Source: Crambe crambe (lineage: Eukaryota > Porifera > Demospongiae > Poecilosclerida > Crambeidae). From it: 64,000 nucleotides of DNA. Numbering within the stretch: the stretch's first letter is position 1; every line of letters starts with the position of its first letter. Below the pieces are notes generated by a model, which did no database searches, was not told the origin of the DNA, and saw only the letters and a program-made list of their open reading frames with translations. A program made the position numbers and the translations under genes. Below are positions 23,448 to 34,900 of this stretch, in pieces. Where the stretch lies: NCBI GenBank assembly GCA_963924555.1, contig OZ004589.1, positions 3,658,001 to 3,722,000 of the forward strand, written 5' to 3'.

Positions 23448-25568
23448 TTAAAATACTTGGATACGATCGTTATAGCAGTCACACACATACACCATTCCAC
23501 TGCTATCCACTGCTATGCCACAAGGATTACGAAACTCTCCTGGTTCCTCTCCCTTTTCACCAAATGATTTCAAAAAATGACCCTCGGAGGTGAACACAGA
23601 GACACGACTATTTCCATGCTCACTAACATACATCATGTCATCAGTATCAATAGCAATACCCCAAGGATACCCCAAACTTCCTATATCATAACCACGCTCC
23701 CCGAACATCCTCAAGAATTCACCCTCAGCAGTGAAGACTTGAATGCGATAGTTACCACTATCAACCACATACACATTCCCAGTGTTGTCACAGGCTATAC
23801 CATGCAGATAACGAAACTGACCCAACTCAGAGCCCTGCTCCCCAAAGGTACTTGAATAGCTGAGGTCAGCTGAGCTCAAAACCTGAACACAAAAATTAAG
23901 TTTCTCTGTCACATACACCTTGTTATTAGTAGCATTGAACGTAATGCCTAATGGACAATCAAACTGTAACGGTTCTTTCCCTTTTGTGCCAACTGCAGAG
24001 AGGAACTGACCATCCGCTGTGAACTTTTGTACACAATGATTGCGAAAATCTGCCACAAAGATATTACCTTCACCATCTACTGTGACGTCATGATATTGAT
24101 GAAACTCCCCCCTACCAGAACTGAACATGCCAAGTTCAAGTCTTTCACCACTGGTGCTAAAGACAGATGCCAATATTCCATAAGAGATGTAATCTATATG
24201 GCCAAGATATATACTTTTCACTGGAGATAATAGCATTTTTTCTGTAACTACCACTTCCCCCCTCCAATTGACTACCACTCCCATTGGCTTCTTTGCCTCG
24301 ATGTTTAGGATTGGAGTGCCCAGCTTCTCAACTGGGAGCTTTGCTGTTACTGCAAATGGACTTCCCTTGATGCGCATGCCTTCAACTTGAAGATTCCCCT
24401 TGATGGTGGGCTGGTAGGTGATCTCGTATTGATTTTGTCCTTTGTACTCAAAGTCACATTTCTCAGTAGCACCTGTTATCTCGGAAACAAGCTCACACTG
24501 CACAATAGCTGGGAGGACAACAGTAGACTTCTCCCCGACCAAACCCTGATATTTGGGTGTATCAGGTGATTCTGTTGAGAATACTTGTCCATAGTTCCGA
24601 CAGCTAGCAGCCAGATCTTGTGACACTAAAAACTTCACATAAGCTCCTTCACTACACTCTATTACATAGAGTTGAAAAGGTGTGGTCAGATCCTTCACTT
24701 GCTTCACTATGTTTATCTTCATCATCAGCACTTCTCCATGGTTGCTTATCTTCAGGCTCTCCCTGACAAAATTAAGACAGCTGCTCAGCTGAGCAAGGGT
24801 GGTTTCCATCTGGTCCCTCTGGACTGCAAAGCCTTTCAACTTCCCCTGAGTGATTTGATGTAACTGCCAACTGGTCAATTAGTTCTGTCTTCCTGGTATC
24901 AAGGATTTCCTGGAGTTGTCCAAAGGTGTTGCTTCAATTGTTTCCTGGTGTTTGGATATCTTCTCACAATTCTTATTCGACAGTGCCAGTGCTTCTTTGA
25001 CAGCCACTAGTTTCTCCTCCATCAATCCAAGTGATGGTGTAATATATCTCCTTTGTAGCTACCTCTCAAATGCTTCTTCCAATAAATAGTGATCATGATG
25101 CTTCCCTCCTTTATAAGCACATTCAAAACAGATAAGGTCCTCACATGTTTCACAGTAAAGCTGTCATTCTGTACCTTCATGTTCGAAGCAGTCAGCAATC
25201 ACCTTCTTTGAATGATTGGGGTGTGCTACATCACTCTTCACTACTTGACTATCTTTAGCCTTCTTATGCTCTTCCAAGATTTCCAAAAGAGGGCAGACTT
25301 GAAATGCTGACTTAAGGCCTGCAACACCATTGGCTGGAACAGATGTGATCTGATGACAGGCTGGACAAGTCAGGGAAAGCTGTCCCTGCTGGTCTTTGAC
25401 CACAAGTTTCACAAGGCAGTCCTTGCAGTATATATGGAGGCACTGGAGTAATTTGGGGTTGGTATAGGTGTCTAAACAGATGGCACAATTGAGTTGTCCT
25501 TCCAGTTTCTTGATTGTATTTTCAGCCATTCTTGCTTTAGTCGGGGCTACTTTGTGTGACTGACTCAT
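23448..25568 (-). pseudogene. Second TRIM-NHL copy, broken in the B-box and coiled coil
   Basis: Read on the - strand from ATG at 25568: a RING finger (CAICLDTYTNPKLLQCLHIYC, then CPAC), linker, start of a B-box (CFEHEGTE), then an in-frame TGA at a position where the other copy has an Arg codon (KERQLYCET). A further in-frame TAG follows FER in the coiled coil, and frame changes occur around 24880-24960. From 24878 down to 23448 a long open frame carries the rest of the coiled coil, a filamin-type repeat and at least five NHL repeats, ending CDCYNDRIQVF. The order of domains is the normal one, unlike the copy in ASNSD1 intron 2. The NHL half is well kept, so a shorter product cannot be excluded. 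Confidence 0.85.
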
Positions 25569-26347
25569 GAGGTGTTTATGATAGCCTTGTTTAGTGAAGG
25601 TATTTTATCTCAATGCATTGTGTATGACCTCAAATCTATGAATAAGGATATCCATCGACTGATTCTAATGGATGTGCTCTTTAAAGTTCAGGGCTCATAA
25701 TAACAGTCAGTCACAGGACATTTTCCAGTCAATGTCTTCATTTATCTGGTCATTTTCTGCCCTTGTCTGACCAATTTTCTATTATTGCTATACATTTAAA
25801 ACTGCTAACTGCTACTAGACAATCATGTCCAGACGATAAAAGAGTGTTATGCTTATGGGACCAGGCCTCACATCTGTGGATTCAGTGTAAATACCACTAC
25901 TAGCTAGTGACAGTGTTCCAGCACTTTCAAATATCATTGTGCATCTTCCAAGTGAAGAAGACTGTGCGTCTGTACTGGACACCATGAAAGCGAGACAAAA
26001 AATGATGGCAAGATTCAGTAATTTTAACTGGAAATTTGAATGAATTGGTAGCTATGAATTGATATATATTGACCTCCTTCCTTTGTGGAAATTTAAAAAT
26101 CCTGCACATGATCCTACTTCACTCCCATGACAGGCCAAGATGAAATATAAAGGGTAATGTGCAGCAAGCGAGCAAGTATTCCTACAGCTTTTAGAGAATA
26201 CTGGCTCCAGCTTCAACTCCTTAACTGTTAGTTAGCTATGTAACTTGTAAGTTGGGTGATTCCACTAACACAACAGCTCAAACGCTGTAGAATATCCCCC
26301 ACACATGCGCATAATTGTGCTAGCTTGGTAGGTAGCGGATCGAATTA

Positions 26348-26582
26348 CTGCGGTTTTATGGAATCTTGCAAAAATTAATCGTCAGGCGTCATCCGTAAAC
26401 AAATTTTGAAATTCCACTCAGATTTGGAAAGCACTTTAGAGAAGTGAGCTCTGAACAGAAGAGCTAGCTAGTGACTGTTCTAGTATAGTTCTAACCTATT
26501 ACCATGCCATTCACCTTCTCCGGTGAGATTTTCGAGGCTCAAAGTTGAGCATGCGCACTCAGCATTTTGCAAGATTCCGCAG
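26348..26582. mobile_element. MITE family C (ends in GGAATCTTGCAAAA)
   Basis: The 235-bp element begins CTGCGGTTTTATGGAATCTT and ends GCAAGATTCCGCAG, so its ends are inverted copies. The interior (TCGTCAGGCGTCA, GTGACTGTTCTAGTAT, CGAGGCTCAA) matches the two copies locked into the minisatellite at 62653-62920 and 63037-63304. Confidence 0.8.
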
Positions 26583-27160
26583 GGTACGTTAGACTTTCCG
26601 AAGCGCTGAAGCTTCCCTAAAAAGTGAGTCTTTTTAAAGCAGATCTATAGATATACATTTTTTTTAAATAGCTAAAAAGGAAAAGGGATGGCTGTGTGCG
26701 TTCAAAAAAGTTCAGCAGCAAGAGAGTGAACTTCAGTCATGTATTGTAGGTAGTTCATTGGAGGTTTCATTGTAATAGCTGAAATGAATCTGATCTGAAG
26801 GACTAATGCTGATGGAGCTCGTATCTATAATAAGATTGGTAATGGCCTTTACTGGTATAATTCATGTACTTCATATACTTGAATGTTTGGTATTGCATCA
26901 AGGCTTGATTCATAACTAGTTTATAACCAGACTAGTGCCTTACGCTCTGAGCATTGAGAGACCAACATCAAGAGAGAAGCTAATGATAGATTCATTAGTC
27001 AGTTGTGAGGTCAAGGTCCAAGAATCATGTGTACAGGGGGGCATAAAAATATCTGCCACATTGTAGGTTGAAAGCTAGCAAGTTGGAAAATGTCATGCTA
27101 TTTTCGAGTTAAAGGTAGCACAGTCAATTTTGAGTAGTTGAACCATTTCTGAAATGAGTT

Positions 27161-27161
27161 G

Positions 27162-27192
<31 letters not shown>
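27161..27192. repeat. (GAT)n microsatellite
   Basis: About 10 GAT triplets in the gene-poor region. Confidence 0.9.
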
Positions 27193-27197
<5 letters not shown>

Positions 27198-27884
27198 CCA
27201 GATGAAAACGGTGAATTTAGAAGTCACTATTGTACTCTCTGATATGGACACCGTGACCAATCTCTTAACCCCAGCTGCGCATGCGTGCACGGGGTAACAA
27301 TACGTATATGTGCAGGGTGCTACTATAATACTGTAAACATAAATAAACTAGAAAAAGAGGGAAATTTTTGCCTAGACGTAGGAAGTTTAAAATTAATGCA
27401 GGAAGTATCAGATGAGTGTGGGACAAGGCACATAGCTACCACTATGATATTACATTTTATATATTGGGAAAATATATAGCTACATATACAACAGAGCATG
27501 TGTGGAGCAGCAGTGTGTGCAGGAAGTGTTCCGGCACTTTGTGTCTGCTAGAACTGTTCCAGCATTTTACCATTCCGGCACTTTGGAGCAGTGTCAGGAA
27601 CTCTAGCTAACAAACCACTATAAGTAGCGAGCAGATGCGGCTTTAAAATATTATTATAGTAAATTAGGAGAATTCTCTTACAAAAAGCAAATAGAACTAC
27701 CCTGATCTTTCCTAGCTATCTAGCTACATCCAATCCACACACACAGAAAGTTCTAGACGCACATCAAAGAGTCTACACATTAGCACAACATGAAATTCAC
27801 ATGACACACAGAAGTAACAATTAAACACAAACATAAGTGTTAATCTACAGTTCAGATTACATATCAGGGGTGTATCTTCCTGAC

Positions 27885-28065
27885 AAGCAGCAGTGTGTGC
27901 GTGCAGGAACTGTTCTGGTGGCAGTGTGTACACGAACTGTTCTGGCACTTTGTGCAGGAATTGTTACATTTTGTGTGTGGAGGAAATGTTCCAGCATTTT
28001 GTGTGTGCAGGAATTGTTCCAGCATTTTATTTTGTGCAGGAACTGTTCCAGCAGGTGTGTGCATA
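27885..28065. repeat. Irregular tandem repeat (GCAGGAACTGTTCCAGCA type)
   Basis: Five to six imperfect units of about 28-36 bp share GTGTGCAGGAA[CT]TGTTCCAGCATTTTGT. A shorter patch of the same motif is at 27500-27600. The core GGAACTGTTCC is itself nearly palindromic. Not coding. Confidence 0.75.
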
Positions 28066-28091
28066 GGAATAGATCAGCAGGAACCAATGGG

Positions 28092-31002
28092 CCTCACTAT
28101 TCTATGGAACAGAACGGAACAATTCCGGGACCCTATTTCACGGAAAAGAACTTTCACTGCGCATGTGCGCATACTTATGAGGTGGAGCTAGCTGGAGGTT
28201 AAAGTCTACACGTATAGGTGGCAACGGGCCTAGCAAACCCATGTCACATAAATGCCTCGTGGCAAAATAGAGCCCACCTCCATGTTGACATAGGCCTGTT
28301 CTTCATTTTTCCAAGGAAATCGGCCCAAATATGCCGCTCTATGTATACGCCGCTAAATATATCAGGCTTACGAAGGATACTGAGTTGGAGCCCTTTGGGA
28401 GCTGTAACAAGATTGCTCATTTTTCTGGATGCGTTATGAGGTCAGCAAAAATCAATTAAAATCCTATGTACTTGTAGAAGGATTAATTTCTAGGATTCTA
28501 CTTTATTTCTCTCTCTAACAGGAGTTAGAAGGTCCATAGGTGGCCATAAAGTATTCTACTATTTAGTAGCAAGTACTGGCAGTCCTATGTTTACAATAAT
28601 CATAGATACTATAAACTACGTGTACGGGATTGGAAACCCGCCCCCGCATCCGTATATGGCAATGTAATTCATCCTTGTCCGAGGTTTCCTTGACAAGTTG
28701 GTTTCCTGTTTTGGCGAATTTCGCGTGTTCTACGCATCCCAAGTTCATCTCCAAAGGAGGAATAGTTCCTTCGGTGGATTAACAAGGTAACTATGCAAAG
28801 TTTTTACATGAAAGAGTTGCAGAAATAGTTCATAAACTCTAGTTACTGTGAAAATGGCTACTTTTTTTGCATGTTAGTAACATTAACTTGCCTAGAACTC
28901 ACAGTGAACAGCAATGACAATGAAAATTAGCTGGAGAATAGTTTCTTACATGTACTTAACCATATTTTAAGTCATGTAACACTATTACATTCAGCAGAGT
29001 GAACAATTTGGATCAAAAAACCAGTTCAACTGTAGTAACACTTCCTACATTACTATTAGCTAAAATGCCTGCCACTCTACTGAAAGTGGTAGAGCAATGC
29101 TTACCATATGTACTTATAACAAGCTTTTTATGCTAGAGAAAACAGTTAATTTGTTACACTTTTTTGAAAATGACTATTATTAAAATTGCTATGAGTCAAA
29201 GAAATGTATGTATTCCAATGCTAAAAGACAGCAACAGTCTCACAGTGCTAGTGATGATTGGGTCGAATCTGCAGAGATATAAAAGAGGCAAAATTAGGGG
29301 AGATGATCATTCAGAACATTTTCAACAATATTGTTAATATCTATTCCTATTATATTGAAATGGTACCATGTACTATATTCTATGGCACATAGGGTATAAT
29401 AAAAGCTGTCATTAATACAGATTAAACCTCCCCTATTGATGGCACACATCCATTCCTCCGATTCAGATGGTTTCATGTTATTGTCACTGTTATGTAAGTT
29501 GTCAAGTCCAAGTAGCTAAAATTTCTTTGACTGTGCAGTCTTTGTGAATGGATTTGACTATGTAGCCTCCATTATACCTGATTGCACACTGTTCTTTGTA
29601 TGTTAGCTCCTTTATATCAGTGTGTACATCATCATCAACTGTCACAGGTAATGCTTTTCCTATCAGTGAGATGAATAAATTCAGAGTAAGTTGCTGATAA
29701 AATAGGGGCTCAATGGTTATGCCACAATCTGTGAGGAATTTCACCCCTTAGCTATCAATAAATGAAGATGAACTCCGGCACGAGTGAAACTCAATCCATA
29801 ATTTTCCTTAATAGCTAGCTACTTGAAAATTTTCAATACCTTTTGGTTACTTTTTAAATGATTTTTGAGATAGAATCTAGAAGCCTTTACTGAACTCAGT
29901 AATAATGAAATTGGGTTGCTGGTATAGCTCATATAACTTAGTAGCCATGTCAATTACAATCTTACAATTATCCACAGAGGTATCATAATTTGCATCCATG
30001 CTCATATTATGGCAAGCAGCTTTTATAGCTTCCACACAACTATCAAGTAACCTCTAACTTAAATATCACCTAGCTACCTAATTTTCATTTTCTCCCTCCT
30101 TTTTTATATAATAATAATAAGTTGTCAGCTAACCTTTAACTTGCAAGTGGCCATAGGTAACTCAGAGAGGATCACAGAGCTAGAGACCAGTAGCTAGCTT
30201 AGCTCGATGCAGCAGCAATCTCCCGCGTTACGTTGCTCGCGGATAAAGAGTTAAGCAAGGCCACGCCCTCGGACACGGATTCAACGGGTTAATGTGCCGT
30301 TTCCAATCCCGTACACGTAGTTTATAGTATCTATGCAATAATAGACCTTATTTACAACTTGAGCCATCCATATCTCTGTCCCGACCCCTTCTCCTTCCAA
30401 TGGTCACTCATATAAATGGGCTTGAGAGTGGTTTGACAGTCCCCAGCCAAACATTTGAGATCTAGTTCATATGTAGAAGGGCTGTGAAGTGCCACTAACC
30501 TTCCCTTCAAGTTATTTATAATGGCCACAGGTATTGATGACAGATAACAGGATGGGGGTACTATATCAGGCCAACTGTATCAAGCAAGTATCTGTTGGTG
30601 AGTCAAACACTGGTTAGCTACTACCTGTGACTGTTTAGGTTGTTTTCTCTCCATTGCAGATTTTTAAGAGTCCTTAAAGATGAAATTTTACCACTAAAGA
30701 TGGTGTTTCTTTATGTAGATCTAGTCCTCAGGGAAAAAAGCACCAACTCAAACTAAAGAGAGACATGCATATCTCAATTGATCTACCTTTTGTCAATACA
30801 ATTCTTTTATCATATATCTTGAAAAACTTCCAGATTTATTGTGAGCTTCAGCAAAGAGGTGCTGCTCAGTTCATAATGGCGGAAATGTGCCCAAGGCCAA
30901 GTGTCTGTGACCTACGCATGCGCATTCGTGTCCTACAATACGCATGCGCAGTGATAAGTTCCGTTCCGTGAAATAGGGTCCCGGAACCGTTCCGTAGTGA
31001 GG
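28092..31002. mobile_element. 2.9-kb DNA transposon remnant with inverted ends
   Basis: The left end CCTCACTA...TTCCGGGACCCTATTTCACG and the right end, read on the other strand, CCTCACTACGG...TTCCGGGACCCTATTTCACG agree over about 55 bp. A second inverted pair lies inside at 28594-28637 and 30299-30343 (shared core ACTACGTGTACGGGATTGG). On the - strand, 29744-29502 and 29476-29294 encode two adjoining pieces of one protein (CAIRYNGGYIVKSI and WMCAINRGGLICINDS) that are out of frame with each other. The style is that of a transposon accessory or transposase C-terminus, but I cannot name the superfamily. It is decayed and probably immobile. Confidence 0.6.
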
Positions 31003-31779
31003 CAAGTGGATCAGACTATAATTTCACTTTTATCCAAGTGCTGGGGATGCAACATTCCTCTTCAATTTTTACACATATCTGCAATTTTGTAGGAAGCATA
31101 CTTCCTACTTTTTGAAAAGTGAACGTAAAATTAACTAGTTTTATGCCCCACACAACTTTGATTTATGCCCTAGCTCTCTCATTTTTTTTCTTATTTCCTT
31201 CAGACTTGTTTCTACTAATGAAAGACACATATATATGTATGCCTGGGGTATTTGGAGTGTAGACGTACCTACCAGTAAATACATAGCTCACTCACTGCAA
31301 TTACATTGGAACCTCCGATAAAGGACAATCCAAAAGAGTGGACTAACCTCTCAACAAAAGACTATCAAAAGTACCTTTGTATAATATACACTTCATACAA
31401 ATAACCTCAAAACACGACAACCTGGGTCCAATTATTTGGAGGTTCCACTACTAGGGAAATGCAAAGCATTGTGGCACGGCAAGCAAAACTTTAGCTGATG
31501 ATGTCACTGTATCCCACCAGACGGAACCGGAAGAACATACAAATAGTACCCCTCATTCGACTCCCTAGGGGACTCGTAATAATAATTTTCTTGCATATTT
31601 GGAAATGTTTGCCCCCTCTGAACTCTTTGCTTCTGCCCAAATTATGCATACATTTTTCAAAATTATTACTTGCAAGTTCACACGGCTTGGATAAAAGCCA
31701 TAAGGATACTAATAGAGTCATTTTATATCTTAGCTCCTTTGTGTGTATGCCACACCCATAATCTGCCACACACGGGCAT
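31003..31779. other. Intergenic, with MITE family B
   Basis: Holds a family B MITE (31304-31449). The short frames around 31498-31883 overlap on opposite strands and show no family resemblance. No gene is seen. Confidence 0.55.
31304..31449. mobile_element. MITE family B, copy 2
   Basis: Left ATTGGAACCTCCGATAAAGG and right ATTATTTGGAGGTTCCACTA are inverted ends. Interior phrases (GGACTAACCTCTCAACAAAAG) match the copy in ASNSD1 intron 2. Confidence 0.7.
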
Positions 31780-31987
31780 GCTATGGGAATGGGGGTTATA
31801 GCCCCTCCACTTTTATCTATCCAATCATAATTATAACAGTCCAGGCCATACTTTAACAAAAATGAAACTATCCTTATAATCATACTAATAATTTGTAATG
31901 GTGTGAAAATTACTAACCACCAATAGACATGAAATTAATTGAGGTGAAGTGATCCCTTTTCCTTTATCCTAGGGGTTGGAGAGAAGC
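31780..31987 (+). pseudogene. Left half of a duplicated ASNSD1 3' end
   Basis: This matches ASNSD1 intron 15 and the start of exon 16 (22150-22400): shared runs include CAGTCCAGGCCATACTTTAA and GTGAAGTGATCCCTTTTCC. The copy lacks the acceptor and first bases of exon 16 and stops at GGGGTTGGAGAGAAG, four bases before the start codon of the next gene. The rest of the same copy appears at 39838-40143. Confidence 0.82.
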
Positions 31988-31991
31988 TATC

Positions 31992-34900
31992 ATGGCAGTA
32001 CATGTCTTTAGTGTAACTAGAACTTTGATAATTCTGTTGGTGCTGCCCTTGGCTGTCTTTAATCAGCAGTCGTGTTTGGTCCCCTCAGAGCCTTCACAGC
32101 CTCTTTATGAAGTGAATTTCACGGCAGAAAATAAAGATCTCTTGCTGACCGAGGGAAGGTGTTTTTTAAGCTGTTTAATACATGGACATTCATCTTTTGC
32201 TGTAAGTATCTATACATGAAAATTATTATACTAGCTAGTGTTAGTAGTAATGCCACTGTTATCATTCTCACTATTAAATTTTCAGCGAGCAAGGACAATA
32301 GATCGTACCACATATGAGACTTGGCCTTTTCCTATCTTGAATGATAACTCAGACTGCAATGACCAAGAAATTGTAGGTTTACTGCATGCATGCAGATAAA
32401 CTTTTAATGGACATCCAAAGACTACTAAATTTGTGTTTATAGGTCCATGAGTGTGTTAGAGGCTGTCGAACATGGCTAACTCTCATCAACAACAACCCAG
32501 GATATAACAAAAACGATTGCATTCAAGACTGTGTAAGCTCTGGCTAACCCACATCTAAACTAGCTGTGAAGTTCCAAGATTAACATTAATTTTGTTGATG
32601 ATGATTTTAGCAAAGAGAATGCAGAGAAGAGCTCGTGTGTAATGATCGTAATGATAGATGTATGAATCCGGACACCATTGATCTCTGGATAGCTAGAAGT
32701 AGCTGCCCCATCAACTGCCGTATAGTAAGTGAATCATTTCAAATAATTATGGGTCAGGGTATTATAAGGCAGTACTTATCAATAACCCATGCATTGTACA
32801 TAGGTCACTCCTTAGTGAATTTAAAACTTGCCAATGTAGCTATCATTGTATTAACTGACTAGAACCCACCATGTGCTACTGGGTGCACTACAGGAGGTGT
32901 GATCACTGGTATGAGAATGCCTGTTCATCCAACTCAACCTCTTGCTCCTCCAAGACTCACTCTACCAGACAACCGTCCACTGTCCTCTTACAGAGTTGGT
33001 GCTTACTCCATCAATCTGACTGAAGCCATGCCACCTGCAGGAACAACTAACCCTCCTCTCATTGGCTTCCTCTTCAAGATTTATGATAACACGTCTGGTA
33101 ACATTACCTATATATGGCAGGTACTACAACTTCTGCTAGAAAGAGCTAGAGAATAATAACCAGCTTTTATTGTAAAAGTTGCCTTTAGCTATATACTTCA
33201 CGTATAATAAAAAAATTCTTCGTGTGTGTTTTTTTTTCTTTCTTTGATTGCATACACATTTAGCATGATCCAAGGGAAGATTTGGATTTATCAAGTCATG
33301 CGTGTCGAACTATTGATGTATCGTTTGCTGTAGTGAGCAGTGCAGGACCCTCTCCATTCTCTGATGTGGTGACTCTTGAAGTATATGGAGGTATTATGAA
33401 TTGAGTGGAATTCGTGTGAGGGAGAGATTAGAAAGCTGTTTCTGAACAACATGCAGAGTCTTCAAGAATCCCTCTACCACCAGAGATAGTGCAAGTTACA
33501 GATGAAGAAGATAGAAGAACTGGATTCTTTCAGCATGTAGTGGTCAATATCACCTGGCAAAGGCCTGAGAGTGAGTATATATAGTAGCTCCTGTCCTTCC
33601 CAAAATTTTAATTCACTCACACATGTTTTCTAGCTAGTAGTGCAGGACAATTATAATTAGATTGCATTTGACCTGACATTTTTGATGGCATAGCACTAAA
33701 TAGGCGCTGATTTCAAACACCTGCTAGTGTAATTAAGCCACCGACCATACCTACTATATATCAACCATGATTATACTATGTGATATTCAATGACCTAAGT
33801 AGCTACGTATGTGATAAGTGCGGAAGTAATTATTGCAGGCAGCACCTGGATAGGAAGTATTTTGATTCATGTATGATTTGCTAGCTTGCTGTGCAGAGCA
33901 AAGCTGTAAGTTTCTAGGGTGTTTTGTGGTAAAGTGTGGCACTCTTTACAAATTTTAATAATTACGCCTGTATAATAATTATTTATGTTCATCCTGAACT
34001 ATAATTTATCTTTGTGTGGGTTATTTTTCAGTATTTGTTAGTTGTCAATTTATACTGAGTAATAACTACTTCTGGTTGCTATTACTAAATTACCACATAT
34101 TTAATATTACAATGTTACAAGGCCTAGCCAGCTACGGTTGGTAGATCTAGCTGGTTATTTTGTTTCTATAAAAAGGGGCACTCCTTGACTAAAACCTTTA
34201 AAGAGCTGGAGTAAAAGTGAAGAGGGAAGAAAAGAAAGCAGAAGAAAATTGATGTCAGAGTTGGAAATGACTTGGTCCAGTGTGTTAAAGTGATGGCTTA
34301 ATTGTATAATAGTTAGTCATATTAATTTTACTTCAATGATGAAATAATAATATTGATGGTACTTTTTAAATGGTGCAATGAAGTAGCTATGAGTACAAAA
34401 AAACTCTTCTAAATAAAATATGTCAGGTAAGAATGGCCCCAAAATCTAGCTGGATCATGTAACTAGCTACTCAGACTGTAGCAAATCAGGCTATGAATAC
34501 CAGAAGCCATCTCCAAAGCAGAGATATACCTCTGTATGGTAGATAGTAGGTGGCTATACGTATTATGAAGATTGCCTTATTCGTAGGAGGCGGAAGGTGG
34601 GGGGTGAGCCCCCTCGATTATGACATGTTCTTAACAAGTGTAACTGAAATAGCGTGTTGTTATTTTTGTTGTTTTTTGGTTTGTATTTCTAGGCAGCTTA
34701 AAAGTAGTTAGCTAGCTAACAGGCTATAATATTCAGTGGGAATTGAGACATCACCCTAGAACCTCAGAGAATGCACCAGATCCAATCCAATGAGGAAATT
34801 TTTCCTGGGGGAGCATGCCCCCAGACCCTCTTAGATGGCACACTTTGCATGTTAGTATGGTCACACTTTTATTACACTCAGCCCCCCCCCCCCCCCCCCC

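Larger units (their letters stand above)
25569..28091. other. Gene-poor, repeat-rich region
   Basis: No gene is supported. It contains a MITE of family C (26348-26582), a GATGAT run (27161-27192), and irregular tandem repeats of 'TGTGCAGGAACTGTTCCAGC' type at 27500-27600 and 27885-28065. Short frames here are chance. Confidence 0.6.

Noticed and set aside
27837-28202. Cys-rich frames on both strands
   Set aside because: They are produced by the GCAGGAACTGTTCC tandem repeat; no splice or start context supports them.
26348-31002. Possible retroviral or LTR element in the gene-poor region
   Set aside because: No long terminal direct repeats, primer-binding site or polymerase-like frame is seen; the repeats here have inverted ends typical of DNA transposons.
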